Source: Achromobacter seleniivolatilans (GTDB taxonomy: Bacteria > Pseudomonadota > Gammaproteobacteria > Burkholderiales > Burkholderiaceae_B). From it: 64,000 nucleotides of DNA. Of the stretch, positions 42,343 to 51,350 are shown piece after piece. The position numbers were made by a program, and so were the translations under genes. How positions within the stretch are numbered: position 1 is the stretch's first letter; each line of letters begins with the position of its first letter. Location of the stretch: NCBI RefSeq assembly GCF_030864005.1, contig NZ_CP132976.1:124001-188000 (forward strand). Direction: 5' to 3'. Below the pieces are notes generated by a model. That model saw nothing but the letters and a program-made list of their open reading frames with translations. It made no database searches and was not told where the DNA came from.

Positions 42343-42999
42343 TTGCCTACGTTGGCACTGCACGCAGTTCGTCATATCTCGCGTTTCGTGACGGAATTGC
42401 GCATCGACGTCAATCATGCTCCCCACGAGGTGGAGAAGGAGCTCGATGCCATACACAATCGGATGAATCGTCCTTCAGATCGCTTACATGGATTGCCGGA
42501 GGTCAAGACCGACATCCCTGGCATCGTGCTTCGCTATCGCGAAGCCGACGGCGAGTACTACGTGTATGTCGTGGACGTGCAGCGTGACCGGGTGGCGGGC
42601 TATACCGTGTTCAACCGGCTGATCGAAGTGGGCAAGCGCGCCGACCCCTATGTCCGCGCACCGCATTCGAAGTACTCGGCGCCTTACCAGGGCATGGGTC
42701 TGGCGACGGCGGTCTACCGATGGGCGCTTGAGGCTGGTCTGTGCATCATCAGCGGTGCACGCCAGTCGACCGGCGCGCACCGGCTTTGGATGGGGCTGGC
42801 GCGGGACTACGAGCTGGGTTACGTAGAGGTGCGGCGTAAGCAACTGAGCTATCTGGGGCCGGAAGTGCAGCCCCAGGTGCTGGAAGACCTGCACACGCGC
42901 ATGATCCTGCTCGGGCAGGGTTGGACCTTGGCCGCATACAAGCAGGCGACCGGTATGGCTCGGCTCAAAGATGCGATTTCGCAACACGGCCTAGGGTAA
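42343..42999 (+). CDS. GNAT-like acetyltransferase domain protein
   Basis: A 218-residue protein with an AGGAGG Shine-Dalgarno five bases before a TTG start. The core reads EYYVYVVDVQRDRVAGYTVF, APYQGMGLATAVYRWALEAG and a SGARQSTGAHRLWMGLARDY segment, resembling the acetyl-CoA-binding beta bulge and helix of GNAT enzymes. The acceptor is unknown. Followed by a nested inverted repeat. Confidence 0.7.
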   Translation: MPTLALHAVRHISRFVTELRIDVNHAPHEVEKELDAIHNRMNRPSDRLHGLPEVKTDIPGIVLRYREADGEYYVYVVDVQRDRVAGYTVFNRLIEVGKRADPYVRAPHSKYSAPYQGMGLATAVYRWALEAGLCIISGARQSTGAHRLWMGLARDYELGYVEVRRKQLSYLGPEVQPQVLEDLHTRMILLGQGWTLAAYKQATGMARLKDAISQHGLG

Positions 43000-43010
43000 T
43001 CCCCGGGATT

Positions 43011-43056
43011 GGCTCGCAGGCGTTCAGGCGTACGTGCCTGAGTCGCCCTGCGAGCC
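43011..43056. repeat. Nested inverted repeat downstream of the acetyltransferase
   Basis: Arms GGCTCGCAGG (43011-43020) and CCTGCGAGCC (43047-43056) enclose a second inverted pair CAGGC (43025-43029) and GCCTG (43036-43040). No T run follows, so it is not a simple terminator. Confidence 0.6.
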
Positions 43057-43229
43057 GCGTCAGGCTTGATCGCACGCTGGCCCGCGTCATTGCATTGCCT
43101 TCCCTGAACAAAGGGGGACGCAATTCTTGCGGCGCAACAATGTTTCTATTCCATGCCTGCGTTACAAAACATATCTGAACTGTCATGACAGGCGGGGTAT
43201 GCTCGATCGCAGAAAGAGGGCATCCGAAA

Positions 43230-43502
43230 GTGCATCAGAACAACTTGATCTACAAGGGATACCGGCTGACAGCCAAGGTGTCCCGGGGCGCGGGCGCTGA
43301 AGTTGTGGCGCTAGCCAGTGGCCCCGTTTTCATCGCATCGGTAATGGTGGTTCAGGCGGGTTCCGTGCTGGAAGGCGGCGACGAATACCCCGTTCCCCAA
43401 TTTGCAGATGGCGGTTTTGTCTACAGCCCACGGGAAGCCGTGCACGCAGCCATTGTGCATGGCCGCGAGATCGTCGATGGCCTGACCAACATGCCGTCCT
43501 AG
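43230..43502 (+). CDS. Hypothetical protein (DUF6566-like)
   Basis: A 90-residue protein beginning with a GTG at 43230 (VHQNNLIYKGYRLTAKVSRG) preceded by AAGAGGG. Beta-rich with a conserved FVYSPREAVHAAIVHGREIV tail. Family recognised only weakly. Its end touches the convergent minus-strand gene. Confidence 0.6.
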   Translation: MHQNNLIYKGYRLTAKVSRGAGAEVVALASGPVFIASVMVVQAGSVLEGGDEYPVPQFADGGFVYSPREAVHAAIVHGREIVDGLTNMPS

Positions 43503-44263
43503 CCGGCAAAGACCTCGCGCCAATCGCGGGTCTTGGCCAGCGTCTGCACCGTTGCCGACTGCTCAAGAATGGTCACGGCCTTCTTGAATTCCTCGGCGGA
43601 TGCGCCGTCCTCCAAAATAACCATGCGAGAGTTGCGGGCGTCTGCCATCTTGACGTCAGACATCTTGCCGTGGGTTTGATAAACCTGCGTCCAGTCCATC
43701 TTCTTGCCGGCTTTCAGCGCAATCGGCTCGATGTAGGTCAGTGCGGTGCTGCCTGCGGCTCGGACTCCGAATGCGAAGTCCGCCATGTGGCCGCTGCTGC
43801 CTTTGGCGCGCGCGCCCTTGACCATGCGGTTAACGCCCACGCCTTCGGCCAGCGCGCGGCCCACCTGAGCGCGGAATCGCAGCTGGCTGAATTTGGGCAT
43901 CCATTTGGCGCACTGGAATGACAGGGCCATTGCCAGCTTGACTGCATCCCACAGGGCTTCCTGCAATTGCTCGTTCGGGCCGGACGCAACGATGGCGCCG
44001 TCGCGGTCAAAGTGCGCCAGGCTGACGCCGGGCGTTTCGTTCAGCATGTCGATGCGCTTGGCCGCCACGTCAATACCGTAGCTGGACGCGTGCATCGTGG
44101 TCTCACAGGCGTCCGTCAAGTAAAACGATGCGTCATCGGGATGCGCAATGAAGAAGGCGGCGTGCTGCCCGTCCAGCCCAAGCGTCATGGGCGATATGGC
44201 GCGGATGGCGTGTTCACCGGCCGGCAGAACGGTCCAGCCGGAGGCTTCCAGAAAGTTGCTCAT
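43499..44263 (-). CDS. DUF1828-like hypothetical protein (second gene of a pair)
   Basis: A 254-residue protein with an N-terminal DUF1828-like part (HAAFFIAHPDDASFYLTDAC, then an Arg/Asp-bearing turn) and a C-terminal DUF1829-like region. These proteins are found in scattered mobile or defence contexts with unknown function. It overlaps the upstream gene by ATGA and would share its LexA-box promoter. No catalytic motif recognised. Confidence 0.65.
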   Translation of the reverse strand: MSNFLEASGWTVLPAGEHAIRAISPMTLGLDGQHAAFFIAHPDDASFYLTDACETTMHASSYGIDVAAKRIDMLNETPGVSLAHFDRDGAIVASGPNEQLQEALWDAVKLAMALSFQCAKWMPKFSQLRFRAQVGRALAEGVGVNRMVKGARAKGSSGHMADFAFGVRAAGSTALTYIEPIALKAGKKMDWTQVYQTHGKMSDVKMADARNSRMVILEDGASAEEFKKAVTILEQSATVQTLAKTRDWREVFAG

Positions 44264-44796
44264 AGGATCAATTCGATTTGGCGGCCTTTGAGGGGATGCG
44301 CAAAACCGCCGGCAAGCGCAAGATTGGCTCGCGGCAGGAAATACTGCATCAGCGCGCTGATGTTGTGCAGGGCGGGCACGATGGGTTCGGCATAACCTTC
44401 GCCTTCGTCCACCCAGATATGTTCGTGGCTGCGATCCGCAAGCGGTTTGCGGAACTGCGGCCGGCCCGCGCCTACCAGACTGGTATGGAAGGAGTCATCG
44501 GTATCCACGCCGAACACGCGGTGCGGACCCACAAAAAGGCTGGCACAGAACGCTTCCGTCAGGAAGATCGTGGCCTGGCCATGCACGGCGGTGCGCGCAC
44601 CGCGGTACATCACGCGAAAGATCACGTCTTCGCGTACTTCACCCTTGATCCGGCATGCGCTGGCGAATTCCATCCATTGGATGTTGTTTGCCGCGGGCTT
44701 CGGAATCCAGGAGATCGGCTTTACGGTTTCCTTGGGTTCGGCAAGGATTTCTTGCACCTCATCAACGGTGATTAACGGTTCGAACTTGTTGGCCAT
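44260..44796 (-). CDS. Hypothetical protein (first gene of the pair)
   Basis: A 178-residue protein (ITVDEVQEILAEPKETVKPI, later LFVGPHRVFGVDTDDSFHTS and HIWVDEGEGYAEPI) resembling DUF6978-type partners of DUF1828. Its start lies 134 bases downstream of a perfect LexA-type palindrome at 44930-44945. Stop overlaps the next start. Function unknown. Confidence 0.6.
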   Translation of the reverse strand: MANKFEPLITVDEVQEILAEPKETVKPISWIPKPAANNIQWMEFASACRIKGEVREDVIFRVMYRGARTAVHGQATIFLTEAFCASLFVGPHRVFGVDTDDSFHTSLVGAGRPQFRKPLADRSHEHIWVDEGEGYAEPIVPALHNISALMQYFLPRANLALAGGFAHPLKGRQIELIL

Positions 44797-44921
44797 GGCA
44801 CTGATCTAGGGTCTTGGAATTGCGCTACGAATGCGCTGCGCCGCTCGCGACTTGGCGCAGGGAACTCATGCGCGCAAACAGTGCGAGGGGGCGTAATCTT
44901 ACAAGATGAAGACGGTGTAAA

Positions 44922-44953
44922 CCCTTTAACTGTATATAAATACAGTTAAAGGG
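44922..44953. promoter_or_regulatory. LexA (SOS) box inside a long palindrome
   Basis: The core CTGTATATAAATACAG (44930-44945) fits the LexA consensus CTGT-N8-ACAG. It lies within a perfect 14-base inverted repeat (arms 44922-44935 and 44940-44953). It sits before the minus-strand pair at 43499-44796, the only plausible target; the other neighbour is convergent or reads away. Confidence 0.7.
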
Positions 44954-44982
44954 GCGGGGGTGCGCGAAAGTTCAAGCGCCAG

Positions 44983-45837
44983 CTACAACGATGTGGCTGA
45001 GAACGTATCGCATTGTTTGATGTTGCCGCTTTCCAGCCCGCGCTTGAACCAGCGCACTCGCTGCGCCGAAGAACCATGCGTAAACGCATCGGGCACCACA
45101 TACCCCTGGCTTTGCTTTTGCAGACGATCGTCGCCAATGGCGGTGGCCGCCGCCAGCGCTTCTTCAACGTCACCGCCTTCCAGAATATTGCGCGCAGCAT
45201 TGGCGCGTTGCGCCCACAGTCCGGCAAAGCAGTCGGCCTGTAATTCCACGCGCACCGACAGCGCATTGGCCTGGGCAGGATTGCGGCGGCGCAACTGATC
45301 GACCTGATCAGAGATGCCGAGCAGGTGCTGCACATGGTGGCCGACTTCATGCGCGATCACGTAGGCCTGGGCGAAGTCGCCCGGCGCCTTGAAGCGGTTC
45401 TGCAATTCGTCGAAAAACGTCAAGTCGATATAGACCTTGCTGTCGCCCGGGCAGTAGAAGGGGCCCATCGCCGATTGCCCCGTACCGCAAGCCGTGGGGG
45501 TCGCGCCACGGAACAGCACAAGCTTGGGCGCGACATATTGGCGATTCAGATCTTTCTGAAAAATGGCGCTCCAGGTGTCTTCGGTTTCGCCCAGCACCTT
45601 GGCCACGAAACGGGCTTGAGGATCGTCAACGGGCGGGCGCGTGGCAGGCGCCTGCTGTTGCGTGGCGGGCGGGCCTTCGGCCATTTGCAGAATCACGCTG
45701 GGGTCCACGCCGAAGTACATGGCCACCAGGGCAAGTACTATCGTACCGATACCGATGGTGCCACGTCCGCCGATACGTGGGCCACTGGCACGGCGGTCTT
45801 CCACATTGTCGCTTTCGCGCGAGTCATCGAGGCGCAT
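44983..45837 (-). CDS. ypfJ: Neutral zinc metallopeptidase (YpfJ family)
   Basis: A 284-residue membrane-anchored protease: a disordered N-terminus, one helix (IGIGTIVLALVAMYFGV), then the catalytic domain with AQAYVIAHEVGHHVQHLLG (zinc-binding HEVGHH) and a downstream conserved ELQADCFAGLWAQ. It acts in the periplasm; the substrate is unknown. Length is normal for the family. Confidence 0.88.
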   Translation of the reverse strand: MRLDDSRESDNVEDRRASGPRIGGRGTIGIGTIVLALVAMYFGVDPSVILQMAEGPPATQQQAPATRPPVDDPQARFVAKVLGETEDTWSAIFQKDLNRQYVAPKLVLFRGATPTACGTGQSAMGPFYCPGDSKVYIDLTFFDELQNRFKAPGDFAQAYVIAHEVGHHVQHLLGISDQVDQLRRRNPAQANALSVRVELQADCFAGLWAQRANAARNILEGGDVEEALAAATAIGDDRLQKQSQGYVVPDAFTHGSSAQRVRWFKRGLESGNIKQCDTFSATSL

Positions 45838-45923
45838 ACTGTTTCTCCGGACGGGTCGGCGTTCCCGTCATTTTGCATCGCCGCGCTTTACTTGGCGGCC
45901 TTCAAGAGTGTTAGGATAAACCC

Positions 45924-46550
45924 ATGGCTCTGTATTTCTCTATTCATCCTGCGAATCCTCAACCTCGCCTGCTCAAGCAGGCAGCCCAATGGCTGAACGA
46001 TGGGGGCCTTGTGGCCGTACCCACCGATTCCAGTTATGCCGTTGTCGCGCGGCTGGACGATAAGGACGCCGCTGACGGCTTGCGCCGGCTACGCGGTCTG
46101 GACGAAAGACATCATTTGACGCTGCTGTGCCGTGACCTGGCTGAAATCGGCCACTTTGCGCGGGTGGACAACAAACAATACCGCTTATTGAAGGCCGCCA
46201 CACCGGGTCCCTGGACTTTCATTCTGGAAGCCACCAAGGAAGTGCCGCGGCGTGTGTCGCACCCTTCACGCAAGACCATCGGCATCCGCGTGCCAGACCA
46301 CGCCGTCATGTTGGGCTTGCTTGAGCAGGTGGGGGCGCCTTTGCTCTCTACCACGCTCATTCCCAAAGACGAAACCGACGCGTTGAACGACGCCGAAGAC
46401 ATCCGCGAGCGTTACGACCACGAGCTGGCGGCCATCATCGATGCGGGCGCCTGCCCGCAATCGCCGACCACCGTGATCGACCTTACCAGCGACGAGCCGG
46501 TGGTGGTTCGCATTGGCCGCGGTGACCCCGCTACGCTTGGTCTTGGCTGA
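45924..46550 (+). CDS. YciO/YrdC-like L-threonylcarbamoyladenylate synthase family protein
   Basis: A 208-residue YrdC-domain protein of the YciO type. It has the ATP/nucleotide-binding strand pattern (VAVPTDSSYAVVARLDDKDA), KTIGIRVPDHAVMLGLLEQV and the family's SPTTVIDLTSDEPVVVRIG end. YrdC-domain proteins make threonylcarbamoyl-AMP for tRNA t6A, but YciO paralogues are less well assigned. Confidence 0.85.
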   Translation: MALYFSIHPANPQPRLLKQAAQWLNDGGLVAVPTDSSYAVVARLDDKDAADGLRRLRGLDERHHLTLLCRDLAEIGHFARVDNKQYRLLKAATPGPWTFILEATKEVPRRVSHPSRKTIGIRVPDHAVMLGLLEQVGAPLLSTTLIPKDETDALNDAEDIRERYDHELAAIIDAGACPQSPTTVIDLTSDEPVVVRIGRGDPATLGLG

Positions 46551-46616
46551 TTCATCAGGGCGCCAAACACGTGCCGGCTCATGCCGGCACGTTGCTCATC
46601 TACAATCCGGTTCGCC

Positions 46617-47264
46617 ATGAACGACATCATCCAAACCATTGCGGTCTACGCGATACCGGTTATCTTCGCCATCACCTTGCACGAGGCCGCTCACGGCTAT
46701 GTGGCCAGGATGTTCGGCGACCCGACGGCTTATGAAGCGGGCCGCATCAGCCTGAACCCGGCGCGTCATATCGACCCCGTCGGCACGCTGCTGGTGCCCA
46801 TTGCCATCTTGCTGGCATCCAAACTGCTGGGCAGTCCCGGCATGCTGTTTGGCTGGGCGAAACCCGTTCCCGTCGATTTCGGCCGTTTACGCCGTCCCAA
46901 AAAAGACATGCTGTGGGTGGCGCTGGCTGGTCCCGCCGCCAACCTGCTGATGGCGATTCTTTGGGCGTTTTCGCTGCGCCTGCTGCTGGAATCCGGTATG
47001 CAGGAATCGTTCTGGTTCGAAATGGGCATGGCGGGTGTGAACATCAACCTGGTGTTGATGGCGCTCAATTTGTTGCCGATTTTGCCCTTGGATGGGGGAC
47101 GCATCCTATTTAGTCTGCTGCCTAACCGTTTGGCCTGGCAATACTCAAAAATTGAGCCCTATGGCCTGGTGATTGTCATTGTCCTGCTGGTCACCGACGT
47201 GCTCTGGCTTTTGATGCGGCCAGTGCTTAGTCTTGGAACGACAATCGTTCAGTGGTTTCTGTAG
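46617..47264 (+). CDS. Site-2-protease-type M50 metallopeptidase
   Basis: A 215-residue polytopic membrane protein with the zinc-binding HEAAH in VIFAITLHEAAHGYVARMFG and the downstream ALNLLPILPLDGGRI, the two motifs of M50 proteases that cut transmembrane substrates. Five to six helices. Directly upstream of dapA, as in related genomes, though the two are unrelated in function. Confidence 0.88.
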   Translation: MNDIIQTIAVYAIPVIFAITLHEAAHGYVARMFGDPTAYEAGRISLNPARHIDPVGTLLVPIAILLASKLLGSPGMLFGWAKPVPVDFGRLRRPKKDMLWVALAGPAANLLMAILWAFSLRLLLESGMQESFWFEMGMAGVNINLVLMALNLLPILPLDGGRILFSLLPNRLAWQYSKIEPYGLVIVIVLLVTDVLWLLMRPVLSLGTTIVQWFL

Positions 47265-47351
47265 GATTTTGGCCAATATCCGTTAAACTCAGCGGTTTCA
47301 TTGATTCTGGCCCTGGGGCATCCTGCCGCGGGGCGTTGGAGCCCTACATTT

Positions 47352-48257
47352 ATGGCATCCCCTGCAACCGCCGCAGGCGTTAATTTCCAGGGCAGCTTGG
47401 TGGCCCTGGTCACTCCCATGCAGCCTGATGGCAGCCTGGACTACGCTGCCTACCGGTCGTTGATCGACTGGCATATCCAGGAAGGAACCGACGCACTTGT
47501 GGTGGTGGGTACCACCGGGGAGTCGCCTACGGTCTCCATGGAAGAGCATGCGGAGCTGATCCGCGTTGCTGTAGAGCATGCCGCAGGCCGCATTCCGGTC
47601 ATCGCAGGCGTGGGCGCCAACTCCACCGACGAAGCCATTCACCTTACACGCCACGCAAAAGCGGTCGGCGCGCAGGCTGGCCTGTCGGTCGTCCCTTATT
47701 ACAACAAGCCCTCGCAAGAGGGTTTGTATCGTCACTTCCGCACTATCGCGGAAGCCGTCGATCTGCCCACGATCCTGTACAACGTGCCGGGCCGCACCGT
47801 TGCCGACATGAGCAACGAAACGGTTCTGCGCTTGGCTCAGGTGCCGGGCATCATCGGCATCAAGGACGCCACGGGCGACATCGCCCGCGGTGGCCTGCTG
47901 CTGCGCGAAGCGCCAGCCAGCTTCCAGGTTTTCAGCGGCGATGACCCCACCGCCGCTGCCCTGATTCTGCTGGGCGCGCGTGGCAATATTTCCGTTACCG
48001 CCAACGTGGCGCCCAAGCTCATGCATGAGCTCTGCGCCGCCGCTCTGGCTGGCAACGTGCCCAAGGTGCGTGAACTAAACGCCTACCTGGCGCGTCTGAA
48101 CAAGGCTTTGTTTGTCGAAGCCAATCCTATCCCTGTCAAGTGGGCGTTGGCCGAAATGGGCCACAGCGCACTGGGCTACCGGCTTCCGCTGGTTGAACTG
48201 GCAACGCAAAACCACGAAATCGTGCGTCGTGCGCTCCAGGAAACGGGTCTGCTCTAA
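47352..48257 (+). CDS. dapA: 4-hydroxy-tetrahydrodipicolinate synthase
   Basis: A 301-residue TIM-barrel enzyme that condenses pyruvate with L-aspartate semialdehyde, the first step of lysine/diaminopimelate synthesis. Visible are [27 protein letters not shown] with the active-site Tyr, and [12 protein letters not shown] with the Schiff-base Lys. The ATG at 47352 is preferred to one 17 codons upstream. Followed by bamC. Confidence 0.95.
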   Translation: MASPATAAGVNFQGSLVALVTPMQPDGSLDYAAYRSLIDWHIQEGTDALVVVGTTGESPTVSMEEHAELIRVAVEHAAGRIPVIAGVGANSTDEAIHLTRHAKAVGAQAGLSVVPYYNKPSQEGLYRHFRTIAEAVDLPTILYNVPGRTVADMSNETVLRLAQVPGIIGIKDATGDIARGGLLLREAPASFQVFSGDDPTAAALILLGARGNISVTANVAPKLMHELCAAALAGNVPKVRELNAYLARLNKALFVEANPIPVKWALAEMGHSALGYRLPLVELATQNHEIVRRALQETGLL

Positions 48258-48274
48258 ATATCGTGAGGATACGT

Positions 48275-49399
48275 ATGAACAAGCGTCATGCCGGTTTGTC
48301 GGCATTGATGTCTCTGGTGTTGTTGGCCGGCTGCAGCGAGGTCAACCAATTCCTGGGCAATGAAGAATCCGTCAACTACAAGAGCGCCGTCACCCAGCGT
48401 GGAGAGCCTCTGAGCATCCCGCCGGATCTGACTCAGGCCAACAGCGATCCGCGCTACCGCGCGCCCGCTTCCGGCTCGACGACGTACTCGCAGTTCCAGC
48501 AGCAAGGTCAGGTCCAGGCCAGCAGCCCGAAGGCCAGCAATGTGCTGCCGGGCCGCCAGGATATGCGGGTCGAGCGTGACGGCGATTTGCGCTGGCTGGT
48601 CATCGACCGCGCACCCGAAGATGTGTTCCCGCGTTTGGTCGATTTCTGGACCGAAAACGGTTTCACCGTGGCAAGCAACAACCCCAGCGCGGGTCTGATC
48701 GAAACCGACTGGGCGGAAAACCGCGCCAAGATCCCGGAAAGCTGGCTGCGCCAAGCGTTGGGCGCGGTGCTGGAATCGGCCTGGGATAGCGGTGAACGCG
48801 AGAAATTCCGCACCCGCGTCGAACGCGTCAACGGTCACACCGAAGTCTATGTCAGCCATCGCCAGATGCTGGAAAAGCGCGTCGGTGGTGATGGCTCGCA
48901 AGTGCAATGGCAAAACGGCAAGGAAGATCCGGGCCTGAACGCCGCCATGCTTGCTCGCATGATGGTCTACCTCGGTACCGACGTCGACAACGCCCGCAAG
49001 CTGGTGCAGCAGGCAGAAGCCGCGCCGCAAAAGCCTGCCGTCCAGGAAGACGTCCGCTCGCAAGGCACGTCGCTGCTGGTTGCTGAGTCGTTCGACCGCG
49101 CATGGCGCCGTGTTGGCGTGGCGTTGGATGGCGGCGGTTTCGCAGTAGATGACCGCGACCGTTCGGCCGGAGACTACTTCGTGCGCTATGTTGATACCGA
49201 CACGGGTGAGAAGAACGAGCAACCGGGCTTCTTCAGCCGCATGTTCTCGGGCGACAAGAAGGCCGAAGCGCCGCAATACCGCATCCACCTGGTCGCAACT
49301 GGCGAACAGACAACGGTGACGGTGCTGGACGCCAACGGCGCCCGCGACAACAGCGCTACCGCCCAACGTCTGTTGAGCGTCTTGAAAGACAAGATGTAA
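48275..49399 (+). CDS. bamC: Outer membrane assembly lipoprotein BamC
   Basis: A 374-residue lipoprotein (LMSLVLLAGC lipobox) of the BAM complex that inserts outer-membrane proteins. The unstructured N-terminal region (ESVNYKSAVTQRGEPLSIPP) binds BamD, and two helix-grip domains follow, including LVADFWTENGFTVASNNPSAG. Starts 17 bases after dapA, as often seen in beta- and gammaproteobacteria. Confidence 0.92.
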   Translation: MNKRHAGLSALMSLVLLAGCSEVNQFLGNEESVNYKSAVTQRGEPLSIPPDLTQANSDPRYRAPASGSTTYSQFQQQGQVQASSPKASNVLPGRQDMRVERDGDLRWLVIDRAPEDVFPRLVDFWTENGFTVASNNPSAGLIETDWAENRAKIPESWLRQALGAVLESAWDSGEREKFRTRVERVNGHTEVYVSHRQMLEKRVGGDGSQVQWQNGKEDPGLNAAMLARMMVYLGTDVDNARKLVQQAEAAPQKPAVQEDVRSQGTSLLVAESFDRAWRRVGVALDGGGFAVDDRDRSAGDYFVRYVDTDTGEKNEQPGFFSRMFSGDKKAEAPQYRIHLVATGEQTTVTVLDANGARDNSATAQRLLSVLKDKM

Positions 49400-49436
49400 G
49401 GCAGAAGCAATCGGTGCTCACGCATCGATTGAATGG

Positions 49437-49459
49437 AAAAGGCCCTTCGGGGCCTTTTT
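49437..49459 (+). terminator. Intrinsic terminator after bamC
   Basis: AAAAGGCCC-TTCG-GGGCCTTTTT, a UUCG tetraloop hairpin followed by T, 38 bases downstream of bamC. Confidence 0.85.
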
Positions 49460-49642
49460 CTTTGCCCGTTGATTTTGGGGGCGTGGCTCCAACGCTTGTG
49501 GGACGACCGGTGATCGTACGATGGAGTTTGCTAGCCGGGCCAACAGCCGCAAGCGCTGGCGTGTGCATCGCGCGTAATCCATCAAATTGCGGTTGCGCGG
49601 CAATCGATGGCTGGCCGGGCTACGCCGTGCCGTGGCGGGCGC

Positions 49643-49675
49643 AAAAAAGCCCTGGCAATTTGCCAGGGCTTTTTT
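49643..49675. terminator. Bidirectional intrinsic terminator
   Basis: AAAAAA-GCCCTGGCA-ATT-TGCCAGGGC-TTTTTT, symmetric, serves the minus-strand lipoprotein gene and anything reading from the left. Confidence 0.85.
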
Positions 49676-49708
49676 ACGTCTTCAGAGCGGGGGTTCGTCT
49701 CTGTTTTA

Positions 49709-49939
49709 TTAAGACGCGGGCGTGGTCGAGCCGCCCGGGGTATTCGATCCGCCACCCGGCGTGGTATTGGGTGTGGGAGCCGGAGCCGGCGAGGTGGCCG
49801 GGGGCGTGCTGGACGGGGCAGCGGGAGTGCTTGCGCCCGGGGCGGGGTTGGTCGCGGGCGCCGGGGCATCTTCCTTCTTGTTGCAAGCGCTGAGCCCGAT
49901 GGCCAGCACAGACGCAATAATTAAGGTTTTGCTCATCAT
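49709..49939 (-). CDS. Small Pro/Ala/Thr-rich lipoprotein
   Basis: A 76-residue lipoprotein: signal SKTLIIASVLAIGLSAC (lipobox LSAC), then a low-complexity Pro/Ala/Thr/Gly tail (APATNPAPGASTPAAPSSTP). Likely outer-membrane anchored and unstructured. AGGAG lies seven bases before the first ATG at 49939. Followed by a bidirectional terminator. Confidence 0.8.
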   Translation of the reverse strand: MMSKTLIIASVLAIGLSACNKKEDAPAPATNPAPGASTPAAPSSTPPATSPAPAPTPNTTPGGGSNTPGGSTTPAS

Positions 49940-50156
49940 TTTTGGACTCCTGTAGATGACGACTCTTGAAACCCCATTAGGGGAAACCAGAGGTCAGGCT
50001 ACAGGAAGCCAGCGCCCGATCACGTGTGAAAGTTATATAGGTAGCATCCCAACGGCAACAAACCTTTCAGCTTCGTGTTATGTCTTTCCGTATGTGACGC
50101 GACTTATAGACCTTATTGCGTTCTGTGCGACCCAGATACGTGGAGGTGTCTGGATA

Positions 50157-51350
50157 CTACGCGGGTACGTAATGAATCCAGCCCGAATCCAGCCAATCAG
50201 CCAGACATGAGCGCGCTTCGTCGGACAGGCGGCCACACACGGGAGCTGAACAGTCCAGGCTGCGGGCGTCAGCCAACAGACGAAGGGCGGCATCAGCCGG
50301 CGTCATAGCCGTTTCACCGTTGATGAAGAGTTGTTTGCCGCGATACAGCATGCGGCTGCGCCGATCCAGCACCAGCCGGCCAGATGCGGGCCAGTCTTCT
50401 TCCAGGTCTACGTCCATGCCCTCGGGCGCGTCGAACACGCTCAGGTTGCTGGGCTCGGTTAGCCAGCAGCCCAGGAAGCGGGAAGCCAGCGCGTCATCAA
50501 AGCGCAGTTTTTCTACGGTTTCCAGCGTGGCGGCAACGAGAGCGTCCGGCAGGGCGGCGGGCGTGTCGACAGCAGGTTGGCCAGGATCACGGTAGACGGC
50601 GGAAAGCTTCGGGCCTGGGAGTGCAGGTTCGCCATAGGGGCCGCCCAACAGGCCGACCCGCGCCATGACCTGATCGGCAGCGGCTTCCAGCAGCCCGCGC
50701 GCCAGCGTGGCCTGCGTGGGCGCACGGAAACCGATAGAGATGGTCATGCACCCATCGCCGGCCGCGATGCCGTCGTGCGCAGCCTGCGGCGGCAGGTAAA
50801 GCATGTCGCCGGGCGACAGCACGGCCTTTTCTTCCGGCTGAAAATTGCTAAGAATTTTCAGGGGCAGGCCCTCTTCCAGCGACAGGTCTTTCTGACGGCC
50901 GTAGCTCCATTCGCGTTCTCCTGCCGCTTGCAGCAGGAAGACGTCATAGCTGTCGAAATGCGGTCCCACGCCGCCGCCGTGGCTGGCGACGCTGATCATC
51001 ACATCATCCAGGCGTGCATCAGGAATGAAACGGAACAGTCCCATGAGCTCGGACGCGGCATCGCTATGCAGGTCCACGCTTTGGACCAGCAGTGTCCAGT
51101 CGCCTTCATTGTCTTTGGGCAGACGTGCGAACGGGCCATTTTCCATTTGCCATTCGCCGTTCTCGCGCCAGATCAGACGCGACTCCACGTCGTCGCGGCG
51201 AGCCAGTTTTTTGATCGCGGCGATCGTGATGGGCGGCTTGAAATTCGGGATGGCCTGACGGATCAGCAGCGGCTTCTTCTGCCAGTAGCGGCGCATGAAG
51301 TCGTTAGGGCTTTGGTTGCCCAGAAGCGGCAAAGGGTGGTCGAGGTTCAT
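50157..51350 (-). CDS. roxA: Ribosomal oxygenase, uL16 arginine hydroxylase (RoxA/YcfD)
   Basis: A 397-residue JmjC-cupin 2-oxoglutarate/Fe(II) oxygenase. The metal site is visible as [11 protein letters not shown] (His-x-Asp) and [13 protein letters not shown] (His). The N-terminal [20 protein letters not shown] matches YcfD-type enzymes that hydroxylate uL16 Arg. It shares an ATGA junction with mutS. Confidence 0.88.
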   Translation of the reverse strand: MNLDHPLPLLGNQSPNDFMRRYWQKKPLLIRQAIPNFKPPITIAAIKKLARRDDVESRLIWRENGEWQMENGPFARLPKDNEGDWTLLVQSVDLHSDAASELMGLFRFIPDARLDDVMISVASHGGGVGPHFDSYDVFLLQAAGEREWSYGRQKDLSLEEGLPLKILSNFQPEEKAVLSPGDMLYLPPQAAHDGIAAGDGCMTISIGFRAPTQATLARGLLEAAADQVMARVGLLGGPYGEPALPGPKLSAVYRDPGQPAVDTPAALPDALVAATLETVEKLRFDDALASRFLGCWLTEPSNLSVFDAPEGMDVDLEEDWPASGRLVLDRRSRMLYRGKQLFINGETAMTPADAALRLLADARSLDCSAPVCGRLSDEARSCLADWLDSGWIHYVPA

